45,493 nucleotides of DNA from an uncultured Bacilli bacterium (GCA_934091015.1 CAKOKM010000006.1:1-45493), one strand, 5' to 3'; shown: positions 1-8,982, numbered from the stretch's first letter. Notes: a model not told the origin generated them from the sequence alone. Numbers and translations: made by a program.

Positions 1-327
1 AGTATTTTGTTAACTATTATAGATTTATGTTTAGCTCCTGGATGGGCAATAGAAGTTGTATCAATATTAAATTTTAGTGCTTTATTTGTTGCGGGAGTAT
101 TATTTTTTACAGATTTAGAAAGACAAAAACAAAATATGTTACCATTATTGTTTATTATTTTTTATTCGATTGTTACTTCAATTATTGGTTTATCACTTTA
201 TCATGAAGAAGATAACTGGGCTTTAGCTGTTATGGGCGGGGTAGCACTTTTATTATTAATATCGATGATGATTGTTTTAAAAGGAACTTTTATTAATGAG
301 TTTAAAAAAAGATTTCATACTATGTAA
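1..327 (+). CDS. Integral membrane protein, 3' part (5' end outside window)
   Basis: The frame is open from the first base, so the gene starts upstream of the window; the first internal start-like codon is TTG at 7. The visible 108 residues hold about three hydrophobic segments (roughly residues 10-35, 45-65 and 75-95), separated by short charged loops, and end in a basic tail (KGTFINEFKKRFHTM). I do not recognise the family. A DUF1287 gene follows 27 bp downstream on the same strand, so the two may be cotranscribed. Function is unknown. Confidence 0.6.
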   Translation, partial: SILLTIIDLCLAPGWAIEVVSILNFSALFVAGVLFFTDLERQKQNMLPLLFIIFYSIVTSIIGLSLYHEEDNWALAVMGGVALLLLISMMIVLKGTFINEFKKRFHTM

Positions 328-354
328 TTATTAAAAATTAAGGTTGGTAAGTTT

Positions 355-1008
355 ATGAAAAATAAAAAATTAGTTATTGTAAGCGTAATTATTATAATTT
401 GTTTGTCTCTTTTAGGATATTTACTTTATTATTTTAATTTTATTCCACATAGAAAATATACTAATGAAGATTTTAATATTAAAACTTATGTTAGTAGCAT
501 TGATAAAGATAATGATGGAATTGATGATCAAACTGATATATTAATAAATACGAGAAAATATATTGTTACTAAACCTAAATATAAAAGTAAATATTATGGT
601 ACTGGATATCCCGATGATAATTATGGAGTATGTACAGATGTAGTTGCGTTTGCTTTAAAAGATGCTGGTTATGATTTAAGAGAATTAGTTAATAATCATG
701 TTAAAGAGAATCGGAATTTATATGATATTGATGTGATTGATAAAAACATAGATTTTAGAAGAGTATTAAATTTAAAAACTTATTTTGATTATAATGCGAT
801 TAGTTTAACAACGGATGTATTAAGAATAGAAGAGTGGCAAGGTGGAGATATTGTTGTTTTTAAAAGACATATTGGTATAGTATCAGATAAAAGAAACCGA
901 AAAGGAATTAATTTTGTAATTCATCATGCAAATCCTTATCAAAGATATTATGAAGAAGATATTTTAGAAAATAGAGATGATATAATAGGACATTATCGTA
1001 TAAGTTAA
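355..1008 (+). CDS. DUF1287 domain protein, membrane-anchored
   Basis: Predicted exported protein of 217 aa with an uncleaved-looking N-terminal membrane helix (about residues 5-27) followed by a DUF1287 domain. DUF1287 (E. coli YijF family) is a papain/NlpC-like fold. Here the expected nucleophile lies in GVCTDVV (C93) and the His in RHIGIVSD (H172), followed by the conserved VIHHANPYQ block near the C-terminus. The domain is usually about 170 aa, so this copy looks complete. The ATG at 355 is preceded by an AAGG-type site. A wall- or peptide-directed hydrolase role is inference from the fold; the substrate of the family is not known to me. Confidence 0.8.
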   Translation: MKNKKLVIVSVIIIICLSLLGYLLYYFNFIPHRKYTNEDFNIKTYVSSIDKDNDGIDDQTDILINTRKYIVTKPKYKSKYYGTGYPDDNYGVCTDVVAFALKDAGYDLRELVNNHVKENRNLYDIDVIDKNIDFRRVLNLKTYFDYNAISLTTDVLRIEEWQGGDIVVFKRHIGIVSDKRNRKGINFVIHHANPYQRYYEEDILENRDDIIGHYRIS

Positions 1009-1340
1009 TGTTATTTAATGTTTATTTAATAATTTTTTGTATAATTAAGTTGATGATGAAAGTGAATATATTAGAATATTCTTATAAATTTATAATAAGT
1101 AATATTGTAATAGATAAAATTTCCAAATTAATTATGAATTTATCTAAAAAATCAAGTTATACCGGAACTATAAATGATGATAATACGGCTAAAAATATTG
1201 AACTTGTTTTAGACAAAACTTCTAAAATTAAACTTACAGGTGACTCATATGTTACAAAATTAACTAATGGTGATTTATCAAATAGTAATATTGATTTTAA
1301 TGGTTATAAACTATATGTTAATGGGAAAACTATAAATTAA
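1008..1340 (+). pseudogene. C-terminal fragment of a surface-protein domain, probable gene remnant
   Basis: This 110-aa frame overlaps the stop of the DUF1287 gene (TAATG). Its last 60 residues (SYTGTINDDNTAKNIELVLD through LYVNGKTIN) read like the final strands of a secreted beta-structured repeat protein, the pattern 'tonic Thr-Gly-Asp-Ser-Tyr ... NGYKLYVNG' that closes many adhesin-like proteins. The first 45 residues are hydrophobic and have no export signal in a sensible position, and there is no convincing ribosome site. I read it as the 3' remnant of a larger gene, but a small coupled gene is not excluded. An intrinsic terminator follows directly. Confidence 0.5.
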
Positions 1341-1341
1341 G

Positions 1342-1372
1342 GAAATAATATATTTAATATTATTTCTTTTTT
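1342..1372 (+). terminator. Intrinsic terminator
   Basis: Perfect 9-bp inverted repeat (gaaataata at 1342-1350, tattatttc at 1358-1366) with a 7-nt loop, followed by a T-rich run. It sits just after the fragment ending at 1340 and closes the first transcription unit. Confidence 0.75.
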
Positions 1373-1385
1373 AGTTAGTCTAAAC

Positions 1386-1414
1386 TTGTAATCATCTTAA
1401 CAAAATGTTAAGAT
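1386..1414 (+). promoter_or_regulatory. Possible promoter with embedded inverted repeat
   Basis: TTGTAA (1386-1391), 17-bp spacer and TAAGAT (1409-1414) lie upstream of the broken peptidase gene. A perfect 8-bp inverted repeat, atcttaac/gttaagat (1394-1401 and 1407-1414, loop aaaat), fills the spacer and overlaps the -10, as a repressor operator would. No T-run follows it, so it is not a terminator. Confidence 0.4.
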
Positions 1415-1441
1415 ATACCGAAACAAAGGAGAATATTACTT

Positions 1442-2553
1442 ATGATAAGCAGGGAAGAAATAAAACTAAAAGAAAAATATATTTTAGATTGTTTAGAAAA
1501 AGAGTTAGATAAAAATGAAATGAGTAAAGTTCAATTGGATGAAATGAAGTTTTCTTTATTAGCTTATCATTCCTTAGATCATATTGAAGAAATTAATCAA
1601 CCATTAAGATTTTTACTTAAAGAAATATTATTAGGTTATGCACCGTTAAACATAAAATGTAGTGAAATGAGTGAAAATATTTTAAAAACAATTCAAATTA
1701 ATATGCCTAACATTAGTGATGAATATATTTACTTTTTAATAGAATTACTTAACAAGTTAACACGTATTAAAATTGATTATTCTAATGATTATAAAGAATT
1801 ATCTTATTATCCATTTAAAAGTCATTCGATTATTAGTACATCTTATCTTTTTTATAATTATCTTAACGATATAGATTTTTTAGATATTTCTGGCAATATT
1901 TTAGGCAATTCTTCTCATTATGATTTTAAAGATAAAATTTTTAGTATGGAATAACTAAAATTGTTGGAACAACTAAATATGATTATTATTTTAATAAGCC
2001 TTATTTTATTTGTGAAAAATCTAATAATTTATCAGTTTATCAAGTTTTTAATCATGAAATGATGCATGCAATTGAGTTGTATATTAGTCCTAAAAAAAGA
2101 CTTATGAGTAGTGTATTTCGAGAAATTTCACCTTATACTATGGATCATTTGTTTTTAGATTTTTTAGAACAAAATAATTATAATATTAATGACGTTAATG
2201 CTTTGAGAAGAAGACAGTATGCATATGTTAAAGGATTGTCTTGTTATGTTTTAAATAACTTATTTAATAGATTCGAGTGTAAATATGGTGAAATAAGTGA
2301 TGATACCATTAATTATGAAAATATTCGTTCTATATTAACAACTGAAATGTTAAGAAGAATGTTTGAAATTGTTTCATGTGTAGTTGCTGAAGGGTTATAT
2401 AGACAAATATTAGTAAATAAAAAACAAGGACTTACAAACTTAAAATCATTAATTATGAATTATAATTTTGAAGATGATGTACCTGATTTTTCTTTTGTAG
2501 GATTAAGTAATAAAAAATTAATAAAAATAAGTGAAAAAATGTGTAAAAAATAA
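1442..2553 (+). pseudogene. Zinc metallopeptidase (M3-like), broken by a frameshift
   Basis: Two frames make one protein of about 370 aa. The first frame opens at 1442 after an AAAGGAG site and stops at 1952-1954. The other frame is open across this point and reads ITKIVGTTKYDYYFNKPYF into VFNHEMMHAIEL. The zinc motif HEMMH is encoded at 2053-2067, upstream of any start codon that could serve the second frame alone, and a candidate third ligand (FREISPY) follows at about 2122. This matches the gluzincin pattern of M3 oligopeptidases, but the protein is much shorter than PepF (about 600 aa). The break lies near a run of five T at 1938-1942. It could be a real lesion or a sequencing or assembly error. 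Confidence 0.65.
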
Positions 2554-2592
2554 AAAATAAAAAACGAATCAATCCGATTCGTTTAATTTTTT
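2551..2592. terminator. Bidirectional intrinsic terminator
   Basis: Perfect 9-bp stem aaacgaatc (2562-2570) and gattcgttt (2576-2584) with a 5-nt loop, flanked by an A-run on the left and a T-run on the right. It can stop transcription from the peptidase gene on the plus strand and from tRNA-His on the minus strand. Confidence 0.8.
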
Positions 2593-2596
2593 ATAA

Positions 2597-2673
2597 TGGG
2601 GCGAAATGTGGGGATCGAACCCACGCATACCGGAGCCACAATCCGGCGTGTTAACCACTTCACCAATTCCGCC
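2597..2673 (-). tRNA. tRNA-His (anticodon GTG), CCA encoded
   Basis: On the minus strand the 77 nt fold into a complete cloverleaf. The anticodon loop TTGTGGC sits on a CCGGA/TCCGG stem, giving anticodon GTG. The T-arm is GTGGG-TTCGATC-CCCAC. The acceptor stem has eight pairs (GGCGGAAT with ATTTCGCC), including the extra encoded G-1 opposite C73 that identifies histidine tRNA. The 3' CCA is encoded. A shared terminator follows on its 3' side. Confidence 0.95.
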
Positions 2674-2699
2674 ATGAACAAAGATAGTTTATCAAATAA

Positions 2700-2730
2700 C
2701 TTGCAAAATTGCAAGTATTTGTTGTATAAT
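2700..2730 (+). promoter_or_regulatory. Promoter of the PAP2-ABC operon, with inverted repeat
   Basis: TTGCAA (2701-2706), 18-bp spacer and a perfect TATAAT (2725-2730). The inverted repeat cttgcaa-aa-ttgcaag (2700-2715) covers the -35 and is a plausible operator. The -10 ends only 7 bp before the ATG at 2738, so transcription would start at or next to the start codon. Confidence 0.7.
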
Positions 2731-2737
2731 TTGATTT

Positions 2738-3361
2738 ATGAAGAAATTTTTTAGTGAGAATAAAGATTATATATTAAATATGTTCCTGGTACTTGGAACA
2801 AATGCCTTTTTATATTTTATAGTAAAACATTTTATACCAAGTTATCATTTAATAACATTACCTTTGGATGATAAAATACCCTTAATACCATTTTTTATAA
2901 TTTTTTATAGTATTTGGTATCCTTATTTATTTGTTGTTTTCTACTTTATATTTAAAAAAGATAAAGATAAATTTAAATCACTAATAAAGAAATCTATTTT
3001 ATGTGCTGTTATAGCTGACTTATGTTTTATAATTTATCCGACAATGGTTACTAGACCGGAAGTAAATGGTTATAATTCATTAATAAGTTTAATGTTATAT
3101 ATTACCTATATAACTGATATTCCAGTTAATTGTTTTCCATCACTTCACTGCACATTTGCACTTCTTGTTATGTATGCAGTAACATTTGATAAAAACATGA
3201 ATAAAGTATTTAGAATTCTTGTTGGAATAATTAGCCCATTAATATGTCTATCTACTGTTTTAGTTAAACAACATTCTGTTATAGATGTAGTAGGAGCATG
3301 TTTTTTATCGTGTATTATTTATGTAGATTTTAAAAAGAACAATAGGAGGAAAATATGCTAA
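2738..3361 (+). CDS. PAP2-family membrane phosphatase/phosphotransferase
   Basis: Polytopic membrane protein of 207 aa with about six helices. It has the PAP2 (lipid phosphate phosphatase) signature: TRPEV (R106) in place of the first motif, CFPSLHC (P134-S135-L136-H137) as motif 2 and KQHSVIDVVGA (H179, D183) as motif 3. PSLH rather than PSGH is typical of the inositol-phosphorylceramide-synthase-like branch of PAP2. The family removes or transfers phosphate on lipids such as undecaprenyl-PP or phosphatidate; the substrate here is unknown. No Shine-Dalgarno site precedes the ATG and the mapped -10 is 7 bp away, so the message is probably leaderless. The gene overlaps the downstream ABC gene by 7 bp. 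Confidence 0.8.
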   Translation: MKKFFSENKDYILNMFLVLGTNAFLYFIVKHFIPSYHLITLPLDDKIPLIPFFIIFYSIWYPYLFVVFYFIFKKDKDKFKSLIKKSILCAVIADLCFIIYPTMVTRPEVNGYNSLISLMLYITYITDIPVNCFPSLHCTFALLVMYAVTFDKNMNKVFRILVGIISPLICLSTVLVKQHSVIDVVGACFLSCIIYVDFKKNNRRKIC

Positions 3362-5109
3362 AATTATTTAAAAATTTAACTAAAAAAGAAGTTGTTTATA
3401 TGATAATAAGTTCATTACTTATTATTTTTCAAGTTGCCTTAGAACTTAAGATGCCTGATTATATGTCACAAATAACTATTTTAGTTCAAACTGAAGGAGC
3501 AAGTTTTAGTGATATATTAACTAATGGAGCATATATGATGTTGTGTGCTTTAGGAAGTTTATTATCAGCTGTTGCAACAGGTTATCTAATTGCGGAAATA
3601 ACTAGTAAATTTAGTTTAAATACTAGAAGTAAATTATATAAAAAAATTATTCATTTAGATACTGATAAAACTAAAGAGTTTAAGACATCTTCATTAATTA
3701 CAAGAACAACTAATGATATAACACAAGTTGAAAACTTACTTGGATTTGGTATGCAAATGTTAATTAAAGCACCGCTTACAGCAGCTTGGGCTATTACCAA
3801 AATATTAAATAAAAATATTGAGTGGAGTATTGCTACAATTATTGCCGTTCTAATATTAATATTTACATTATTAAATATTATGCTTAGAGTGTTACCTAGA
3901 TTTAAAATAGTACAAAGTTTAATTGATAAATTAAATGGAGTAGAAAGAGAAAATCTTCAAGGAATTAGAGTAGTAAGAGCGTTTAATGCTGAAAAATATT
4001 CAGAGGATAAATTTGATAAAGTAAATAATGATTTAACATTTAATCAATTAAAGAATCAAAAATTATTTGCAATTCTAAGCCCGGTTATGTATTTAGTTAT
4101 GAATGGATTATCTTTATCAATTTATATAATAGGTGCTATATTAATAAGTAATTCATTATTAATAGATAAGCTAACTTTATTTAGTAACATGGTTGTGTTT
4201 TATTCGTATGCTATGCAAGTTATAATGTCATTTTTAATGCTTGTTATGGTGTTTATGATGCTTCCTAGAGCTGAGGTTTCAGCAAAACGTATTAATGAAG
4301 TGTTAGATGCTGAAGATAAAATAATTGAAGGAAATATTACTAATGGTAAAGAAACAGGTACTGTAGAATTTAAAAATGTATCATTTAAATATCCTGATGC
4401 GGAAGAATATGTTTTAGAAAATATATCTTTTAAATCAAATAAGGGAGAAACTATCGCCTTTATAGGATCAACTGGTTCTGGTAAATCAACATTAATTAAT
4501 CTTATTCCAAGATTTTATGATGTAACAAGTGGTGAAATATTAGTTGATGGAATAAATGTTAAAGATTATCAAAAAGAAATACTTAATGATAAAATTGGAT
4601 ATGTTTCTCAAAAGGCTGTTATTTTTAGTGGTACTGTTAAAAGTAATATTAAATTTGGTAAATCTAAAAATAAAATAAGTGAAAAAGATATATTAGATGC
4701 TGCTAAAATAGCTGAAGCAAAAGAATTTGTTGAGAAAATGGAAGATACATATAACTCTCATATTTCACAGGGTGGAACTAATATTTCAGGTGGTCAAAAG
4801 CAAAGATTATCTATTGCTAGAGCTGTTGCGAAAGATCCAGAAATTTATATTTTTGATGATTCATTTAGTGCTTTAGATTATAAAACAGATGCAGTATTAA
4901 GACAAAATTTAAAGAAGAATAAAACAGATGTTACTATGTTAATTGTTGCACAAAGAATAGGAACAATTATGAATGCGGATAAAATTATGGTACTAGATAA
5001 TGGTAAATGTGTTGGAATGGGTACACATAAAGAATTACTTAAAAATTGTGAGGTATATAAAGAAATTGCGTTATCACAACTATCAAAGGAGGAATTAGAA
5101 AATGCATAA
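3355..5109 (+). CDS. ABC exporter half-transporter, degenerate-site subunit
   Basis: Type IV (MsbA-like) ABC exporter of 584 aa: a six-helix domain (about residues 1-310) then a nucleotide-binding domain. It has Walker A GSTGSGKST (371-379) and a canonical signature ISGGQ (477-481). After Walker B the catalytic Glu is Asp (D502 in FDDSFSALD), and the H-loop His is Gln (Q533 in VAQRI). These are the changes seen in the non-hydrolysing half of heterodimers such as TM287/288 and BmrCD. It would pair with the next gene product to export a drug, lipid or peptide; the substrate cannot be read from the sequence. AGGAGG precedes the ATG at 3355. The gene overlaps the PAP2 gene and the second subunit gene. 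Confidence 0.9.
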   Translation: MLKLFKNLTKKEVVYMIISSLLIIFQVALELKMPDYMSQITILVQTEGASFSDILTNGAYMMLCALGSLLSAVATGYLIAEITSKFSLNTRSKLYKKIIHLDTDKTKEFKTSSLITRTTNDITQVENLLGFGMQMLIKAPLTAAWAITKILNKNIEWSIATIIAVLILIFTLLNIMLRVLPRFKIVQSLIDKLNGVERENLQGIRVVRAFNAEKYSEDKFDKVNNDLTFNQLKNQKLFAILSPVMYLVMNGLSLSIYIIGAILISNSLLIDKLTLFSNMVVFYSYAMQVIMSFLMLVMVFMMLPRAEVSAKRINEVLDAEDKIIEGNITNGKETGTVEFKNVSFKYPDAEEYVLENISFKSNKGETIAFIGSTGSGKSTLINLIPRFYDVTSGEILVDGINVKDYQKEILNDKIGYVSQKAVIFSGTVKSNIKFGKSKNKISEKDILDAAKIAEAKEFVEKMEDTYNSHISQGGTNISGGQKQRLSIARAVAKDPEIYIFDDSFSALDYKTDAVLRQNLKKNKTDVTMLIVAQRIGTIMNADKIMVLDNGKCVGMGTHKELLKNCEVYKEIALSQLSKEELENA

Positions 5110-7102
5110 TAAGAATCGTAACGAAGCTCCTTCAAAGCCAAAAGATTTTAAAAAATCAATTATGAGATTATTTAAGGAATTAAATAGTTATAAAGTTTTA
5201 GTAATTATATCAATAATTCTTGCTGTTGCATCAACAATACTTACAATATTTTGTCCTAATAAAATGGCTGATTTAACAGACGAAATTAGAAACGGTTTAA
5301 CGATTAATACAAGTGCGTTAAATGCGGTTGTAACTAAAACTAGTGAGAAACTTGCATCTAATAGACTAGAGGATATTGAAGTAAGTGGTGTAACAATTAG
5401 TCCTCAAGATCAAATCGTGTTTATGTCTATTATGCAAAAAGTTGATAGAGAAGAGGAGGCAAATCTTTACAAAGCGTATGAAGAATTACCGGAGAGTGTT
5501 AAAGATGCTATTAAACCAGTAATGAATATGGATAATATTAAACATATTGCTATATTACTTGGTACATTATATATAATAAGTAGTTTATTTGGTTATTTTG
5601 AATCATTAATAATGACAAATATTTCTAATAAATATGCGAATAAGTTAAGAAGTAAAATTAATGCTAAAATTAATAGATTACCTTTAAGTTATTTTGATAA
5701 AACCTCATATGGAGATGTTTTATCAAGAACAACCAACGATGTAGATACAATTGCATCATCATTTAATAATTCATTATCAACATTAGTTAGTGCATCAGTT
5801 CTTTTAATAGATATTACTTTTATGATGTTTAAAACTAATGTATATATGAGTTTAGCGGCTATTTTATCAAGTGTTATTGGTTTTGCTTTAATGTTTGGAA
5901 TTATGGGAAAGAGTCAAAAATATTTTGATTTAAGACAAAAAGAATTAGGTGCTTTAAATGGACACATTGAAGAAGTATATTCTGGATTAAATGTAATTAA
6001 AACTTATAACGCAGAAGAAGAAGTAACTAAAAAATTTGATAAATATAATGAAAAAGTATATGTAGCTAATAAGAAGAGTGAGTTCTTATCAGGATTTATG
6101 CATCCTTTAATGGGATTTATTGGAAATTTAGGTTATGTTTCAGTATGCGTATTAGGTGCTGTTTTAACAAGTAAAAATATTATTACATTTGGTACAATTA
6201 TTGCCTTTATTTCATATTGCCGTTTATTTACATCACCACTTATGCAATTAGGACAAGTTGTTGCATCTTTACAAGGTGCTGCATCAGCAAGTGAAAGAGT
6301 ATTTGAATTTTTAGATAGTAAAGAATTAAGTGATGAATCATCATTTACTAAATATTTAGATAAAAAGGATGTTAAAGGTAATATCGAATTTAAAAATGTT
6401 TCATTTAGTTATGATGAAGGAAAGGAAATAATTAAAAACTTTAGTGCCAAATGTAAGGCTCATGATAAAATTGCCATTGTTGGTCCAACAGGGGCTGGTA
6501 AAACAACTATGGTTAATTTACTTATGAAATTTTATGAAATAAATAATGGTGATATTTTAATTGATGGAGTATCAACTAAAGAATTAACTAGAGAAAATAT
6601 TCATGATTTATTTACTATGGTTTTACAAGATACTTGGTTATTTAATGGAACAATTAAAGAAAACTTAATATATAATAGAGAAAATATAACTGATGATGAA
6701 ATTAAGAAGGTATGTAAAATAGTTGGAATTGATCATTTTATTAAAACGTTATCGGATGGATATGATACAGTTATTAATGATCAAGATCAAATATCAATTG
6801 GACAAAAACAATTATTAACAATTGCGAGAGCTATGCTTTCTGATACACCATTTATAATTTTAGATGAAGCAACATCTAATGTTGATACTAGAACTGAAGA
6901 ATTAGTTCAAAAAGCAATGGATAAATTAATGAAAAATAAAACGTCATTTATAATTGCTCATAGGTTATCAACTATTAGGAACGCTGATTTAATATTGGTT
7001 ATGAAAGATGGAAATATTATTGAAAGTGGAAATCATGAAGAATTATTAAAACAAGGTGGTTTTTATAGTGAACTTTATAATTCTCAATTTAGTGAAGAAT
7101 AA
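5102..7102 (+). CDS. ABC exporter half-transporter, catalytic-site subunit
   Basis: Partner half-transporter of 666 aa. Walker A is GPTGAGKTT (461-469). Walker B with catalytic Glu is ILDEATSNVD (D588, E589), and the H-loop is IAHRLS (H620). Its own signature is degenerate (ISIGQ, 564-568), complementary to the first subunit. The competent site is therefore this Walker A/B plus the partner's ISGGQ. An extra segment of about 80 charged residues (about 60-145) lies between helices 1 and 2 and is predicted to be outside the cell; it accounts for the added length over the first subunit. The start overlaps the preceding gene by 8 bp with an AGGAGG site inside that gene. Confidence 0.9.
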   Translation: MHNKNRNEAPSKPKDFKKSIMRLFKELNSYKVLVIISIILAVASTILTIFCPNKMADLTDEIRNGLTINTSALNAVVTKTSEKLASNRLEDIEVSGVTISPQDQIVFMSIMQKVDREEEANLYKAYEELPESVKDAIKPVMNMDNIKHIAILLGTLYIISSLFGYFESLIMTNISNKYANKLRSKINAKINRLPLSYFDKTSYGDVLSRTTNDVDTIASSFNNSLSTLVSASVLLIDITFMMFKTNVYMSLAAILSSVIGFALMFGIMGKSQKYFDLRQKELGALNGHIEEVYSGLNVIKTYNAEEEVTKKFDKYNEKVYVANKKSEFLSGFMHPLMGFIGNLGYVSVCVLGAVLTSKNIITFGTIIAFISYCRLFTSPLMQLGQVVASLQGAASASERVFEFLDSKELSDESSFTKYLDKKDVKGNIEFKNVSFSYDEGKEIIKNFSAKCKAHDKIAIVGPTGAGKTTMVNLLMKFYEINNGDILIDGVSTKELTRENIHDLFTMVLQDTWLFNGTIKENLIYNRENITDDEIKKVCKIVGIDHFIKTLSDGYDTVINDQDQISIGQKQLLTIARAMLSDTPFIILDEATSNVDTRTEELVQKAMDKLMKNKTSFIIAHRLSTIRNADLILVMKDGNIIESGNHEELLKQGGFYSELYNSQFSEE

Positions 7103-7200
7103 ATTATTTAAAAAATTATTATTTATTTTAAATATTTTAAATTGGGTAAATATCACTTTTTAGTTAACAAATGCATATGTTAAATTAGGAGAGTGATAGA

Positions 7201-7722
7201 ATGAATAATAATTATAAAGAAATAGTTACTAAAGCTGTTATTGGTAAAAGTAAAAAAACAAGTACAGATGAATACAGTATTTTGTTAGAAGAAAATATAA
7301 GCAATGTATTAGGCTGTTGGGTAATAAATCATACGTTTAAAGGATATAATTCCAATGGCAAAGTTGCAGTTAATGGTTCTTATGATGTAAATATTTGGTA
7401 TTCATATGATAACAACACCAAAACAAATGTAATAGCTAGAACATTTAATTATAGTGATATCATAAATGTTAATTTAAAAGAAAAAATTACAGATACAAAT
7501 GAAATAATAGTTAGAAGTTTAACAGCTCCTAGTGCTAGTGCTGTCGAAGTTGATGGAAATACTTTAAAACTTAAAGTCGAAAAAGAACTTGGAGTAGAAA
7601 TAGTTGGAGATATAAAAGTTAAAATCAATGTTTTAGATGATTATGATGATTATGAAGTAGATAATTCAAATGTAACAGATGATATTAATATCGATGAAGA
7701 TTATTTAAATAAAAAGAATTAA
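7201..7722 (+). CDS. cotE: Spore outer-coat morphogenetic protein CotE
   Basis: Homologue of Bacillus CotE, which assembles the outer layer of the spore coat around the forespore. The 173 aa follow the family pattern along the whole length: YKEIVTKAVIGKSKK at the start, GCWVINHTFKGY, a YDVNIWYSYDNNTKT block, then an acidic C-terminal tail (DDYDDYEVDN onwards). B. subtilis CotE is about 180 aa. The start has a GGAGAG site. It is a single-gene unit between the ABC operon and its own terminator. In Bacillus cotE is controlled by sigma-E and sigma-K; I see no convincing match to those promoters in the 98 bp upstream. Confidence 0.88.
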   Translation: MNNNYKEIVTKAVIGKSKKTSTDEYSILLEENISNVLGCWVINHTFKGYNSNGKVAVNGSYDVNIWYSYDNNTKTNVIARTFNYSDIINVNLKEKITDTNEIIVRSLTAPSASAVEVDGNTLKLKVEKELGVEIVGDIKVKINVLDDYDDYEVDNSNVTDDINIDEDYLNKKN

Positions 7723-7735
7723 TTATCTAAAAAGT

Positions 7736-7769
7736 CTTATATATTCATGAAGAGTATATAAGTTTTTTT
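7736..7769 (+). terminator. Intrinsic terminator of cotE
   Basis: Perfect 8-bp stem cttatata (7736-7743) and tatataag (7755-7762), 11-nt loop, then seven T. A perfect TATAAT at 7780-7785 follows and probably serves the next gene, though its -35 is poor. Confidence 0.7.
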
Positions 7770-7810
7770 AAGTATTTGATATAATATTTTTAATGAAAAG
7801 AGGAGCAATT

Positions 7811-8956
7811 ATGAAGCAATATACATTAATGAATAAAAAAACACAAGTTTTTGATTTTTGGTATGATGAAGAAGAACACCTAATTATAAAATTTGATTAT
7901 AATTATCCTAATAATTTAAAATATGCTCCTTTCGGACTAATAAAAGATGGAATAGTAAATAAAAGTGAGTTTAATAAATGGTGGAAAAATAGACAAATAC
8001 CAGTATCAAGAAATGGATTAAAAGAACTTATCTCTGATGATAATTTCGATCTATTAGATGCTAAAGCATATTGTTTATCATTATCAGATCAATATTGGGT
8101 TAAAAAGCCTAACGATAATATATTGTGGGAAAACATTAATTTCTTTGATAATGAATTTTCTGAGGATATTGGAAAAATATTATTTAATGGTGGTAAAACA
8201 CCTATGAATTTAAATTTAAATACACCAGATATGACAAGTAATGGTAATTATAGCAAGAGATGGAAAATTATTAACGGGAAAAGATATTTACTTAAAGCAG
8301 GTAGTAAAATCTTAAATCAAGAACCATACAATGAATTAATAGCTACCAAATTGTATGAAAGATTATTAAATGAAGATGAATATGTTAAATATGAAATTAT
8401 CTATGAAAACAATAATGCTATATCAGTCTGTGAAAATTTTATTAACAAAGATACTGAATTAGTACCTGCCTGGAAAATCAATGATTATTTTGAATTTAAA
8501 GAAAATGAAAATAAATACGAACATTACATAAGATGCTTAGATGAACTTAAAATAAAAGATGCCAGAAAATCAGTTGATAAAATGATAGTTTGTGATTATA
8601 TTTTAGCTAATAAAGACAGACATTTTAATAACTTTGGAGTAATAAGAGATATTAACTCTTTAGATTTTATAAAAGTTGCCCCAATATTTGATAATGGTTG
8701 TTCATTATGGTACGACGAAAATGATATATACGTTGGAGAATTCTTTTTAACTAAGCCATTTGAAGAATATGAAAATATGCAAATTAATTTAGTTAAAGAT
8801 TTTAGTTTCTTTGATATAAATAAATTAGAAGGATTTACAAAAGAAGTAGGAGAGATATTATCTAAAAATCCATTTATGTCTAATGAAAGAATTAATAAAA
8901 TAATTTTTGAAATAAATAAAAGAATTAATTATGTAAATGATTTAAAAAACAAGTAA
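7811..8956 (+). CDS. HipA-like Ser/Thr kinase-fold protein, solitary
   Basis: The ATG at 7811 is chosen over an in-frame ATG at 7793 because AAGAGGAG lies between them at the right distance; this gives 381 aa. The C-terminal half has the HipA-type kinase core: a lysine-containing strand (RYLLKAG), the catalytic loop ANKDRHFNNFG (D269, N274) and PIFDNG (D294) in the DFG position. HipA proteins phosphorylate targets such as glutamyl-tRNA synthetase and usually act as toxins with a HipB antitoxin. No HipB-like or other small DNA-binding gene is next to it. The first 120 residues are a separate N-terminal region (FGLIKDGIVNKSEFNKWWKN) seen in stand-alone members. Toxin activity is not shown by the sequence. 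Confidence 0.72.
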   Translation: MKQYTLMNKKTQVFDFWYDEEEHLIIKFDYNYPNNLKYAPFGLIKDGIVNKSEFNKWWKNRQIPVSRNGLKELISDDNFDLLDAKAYCLSLSDQYWVKKPNDNILWENINFFDNEFSEDIGKILFNGGKTPMNLNLNTPDMTSNGNYSKRWKIINGKRYLLKAGSKILNQEPYNELIATKLYERLLNEDEYVKYEIIYENNNAISVCENFINKDTELVPAWKINDYFEFKENENKYEHYIRCLDELKIKDARKSVDKMIVCDYILANKDRHFNNFGVIRDINSLDFIKVAPIFDNGCSLWYDENDIYVGEFFLTKPFEEYENMQINLVKDFSFFDINKLEGFTKEVGEILSKNPFMSNERINKIIFEINKRINYVNDLKNK

Positions 8957-8982
8957 ATAAAAAAGATGCTATAAAACATCTT
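8957..8982 (-). terminator. Terminator overlapping the 3' end of the glycosyltransferase gene
   Basis: Minus-strand hairpin of 6 bp (8963-8968 with 8977-8982) whose loop contains the TAG stop (8969-8971), followed on the minus strand by a T-rich run reading into the HipA-like gene's end. Weak but well placed. Confidence 0.5.

Noticed and set aside
2597..2673. tRNA-His as an integration site
   Set aside because: No integrase gene and no repeat of the tRNA 3' end were noticed in the window.
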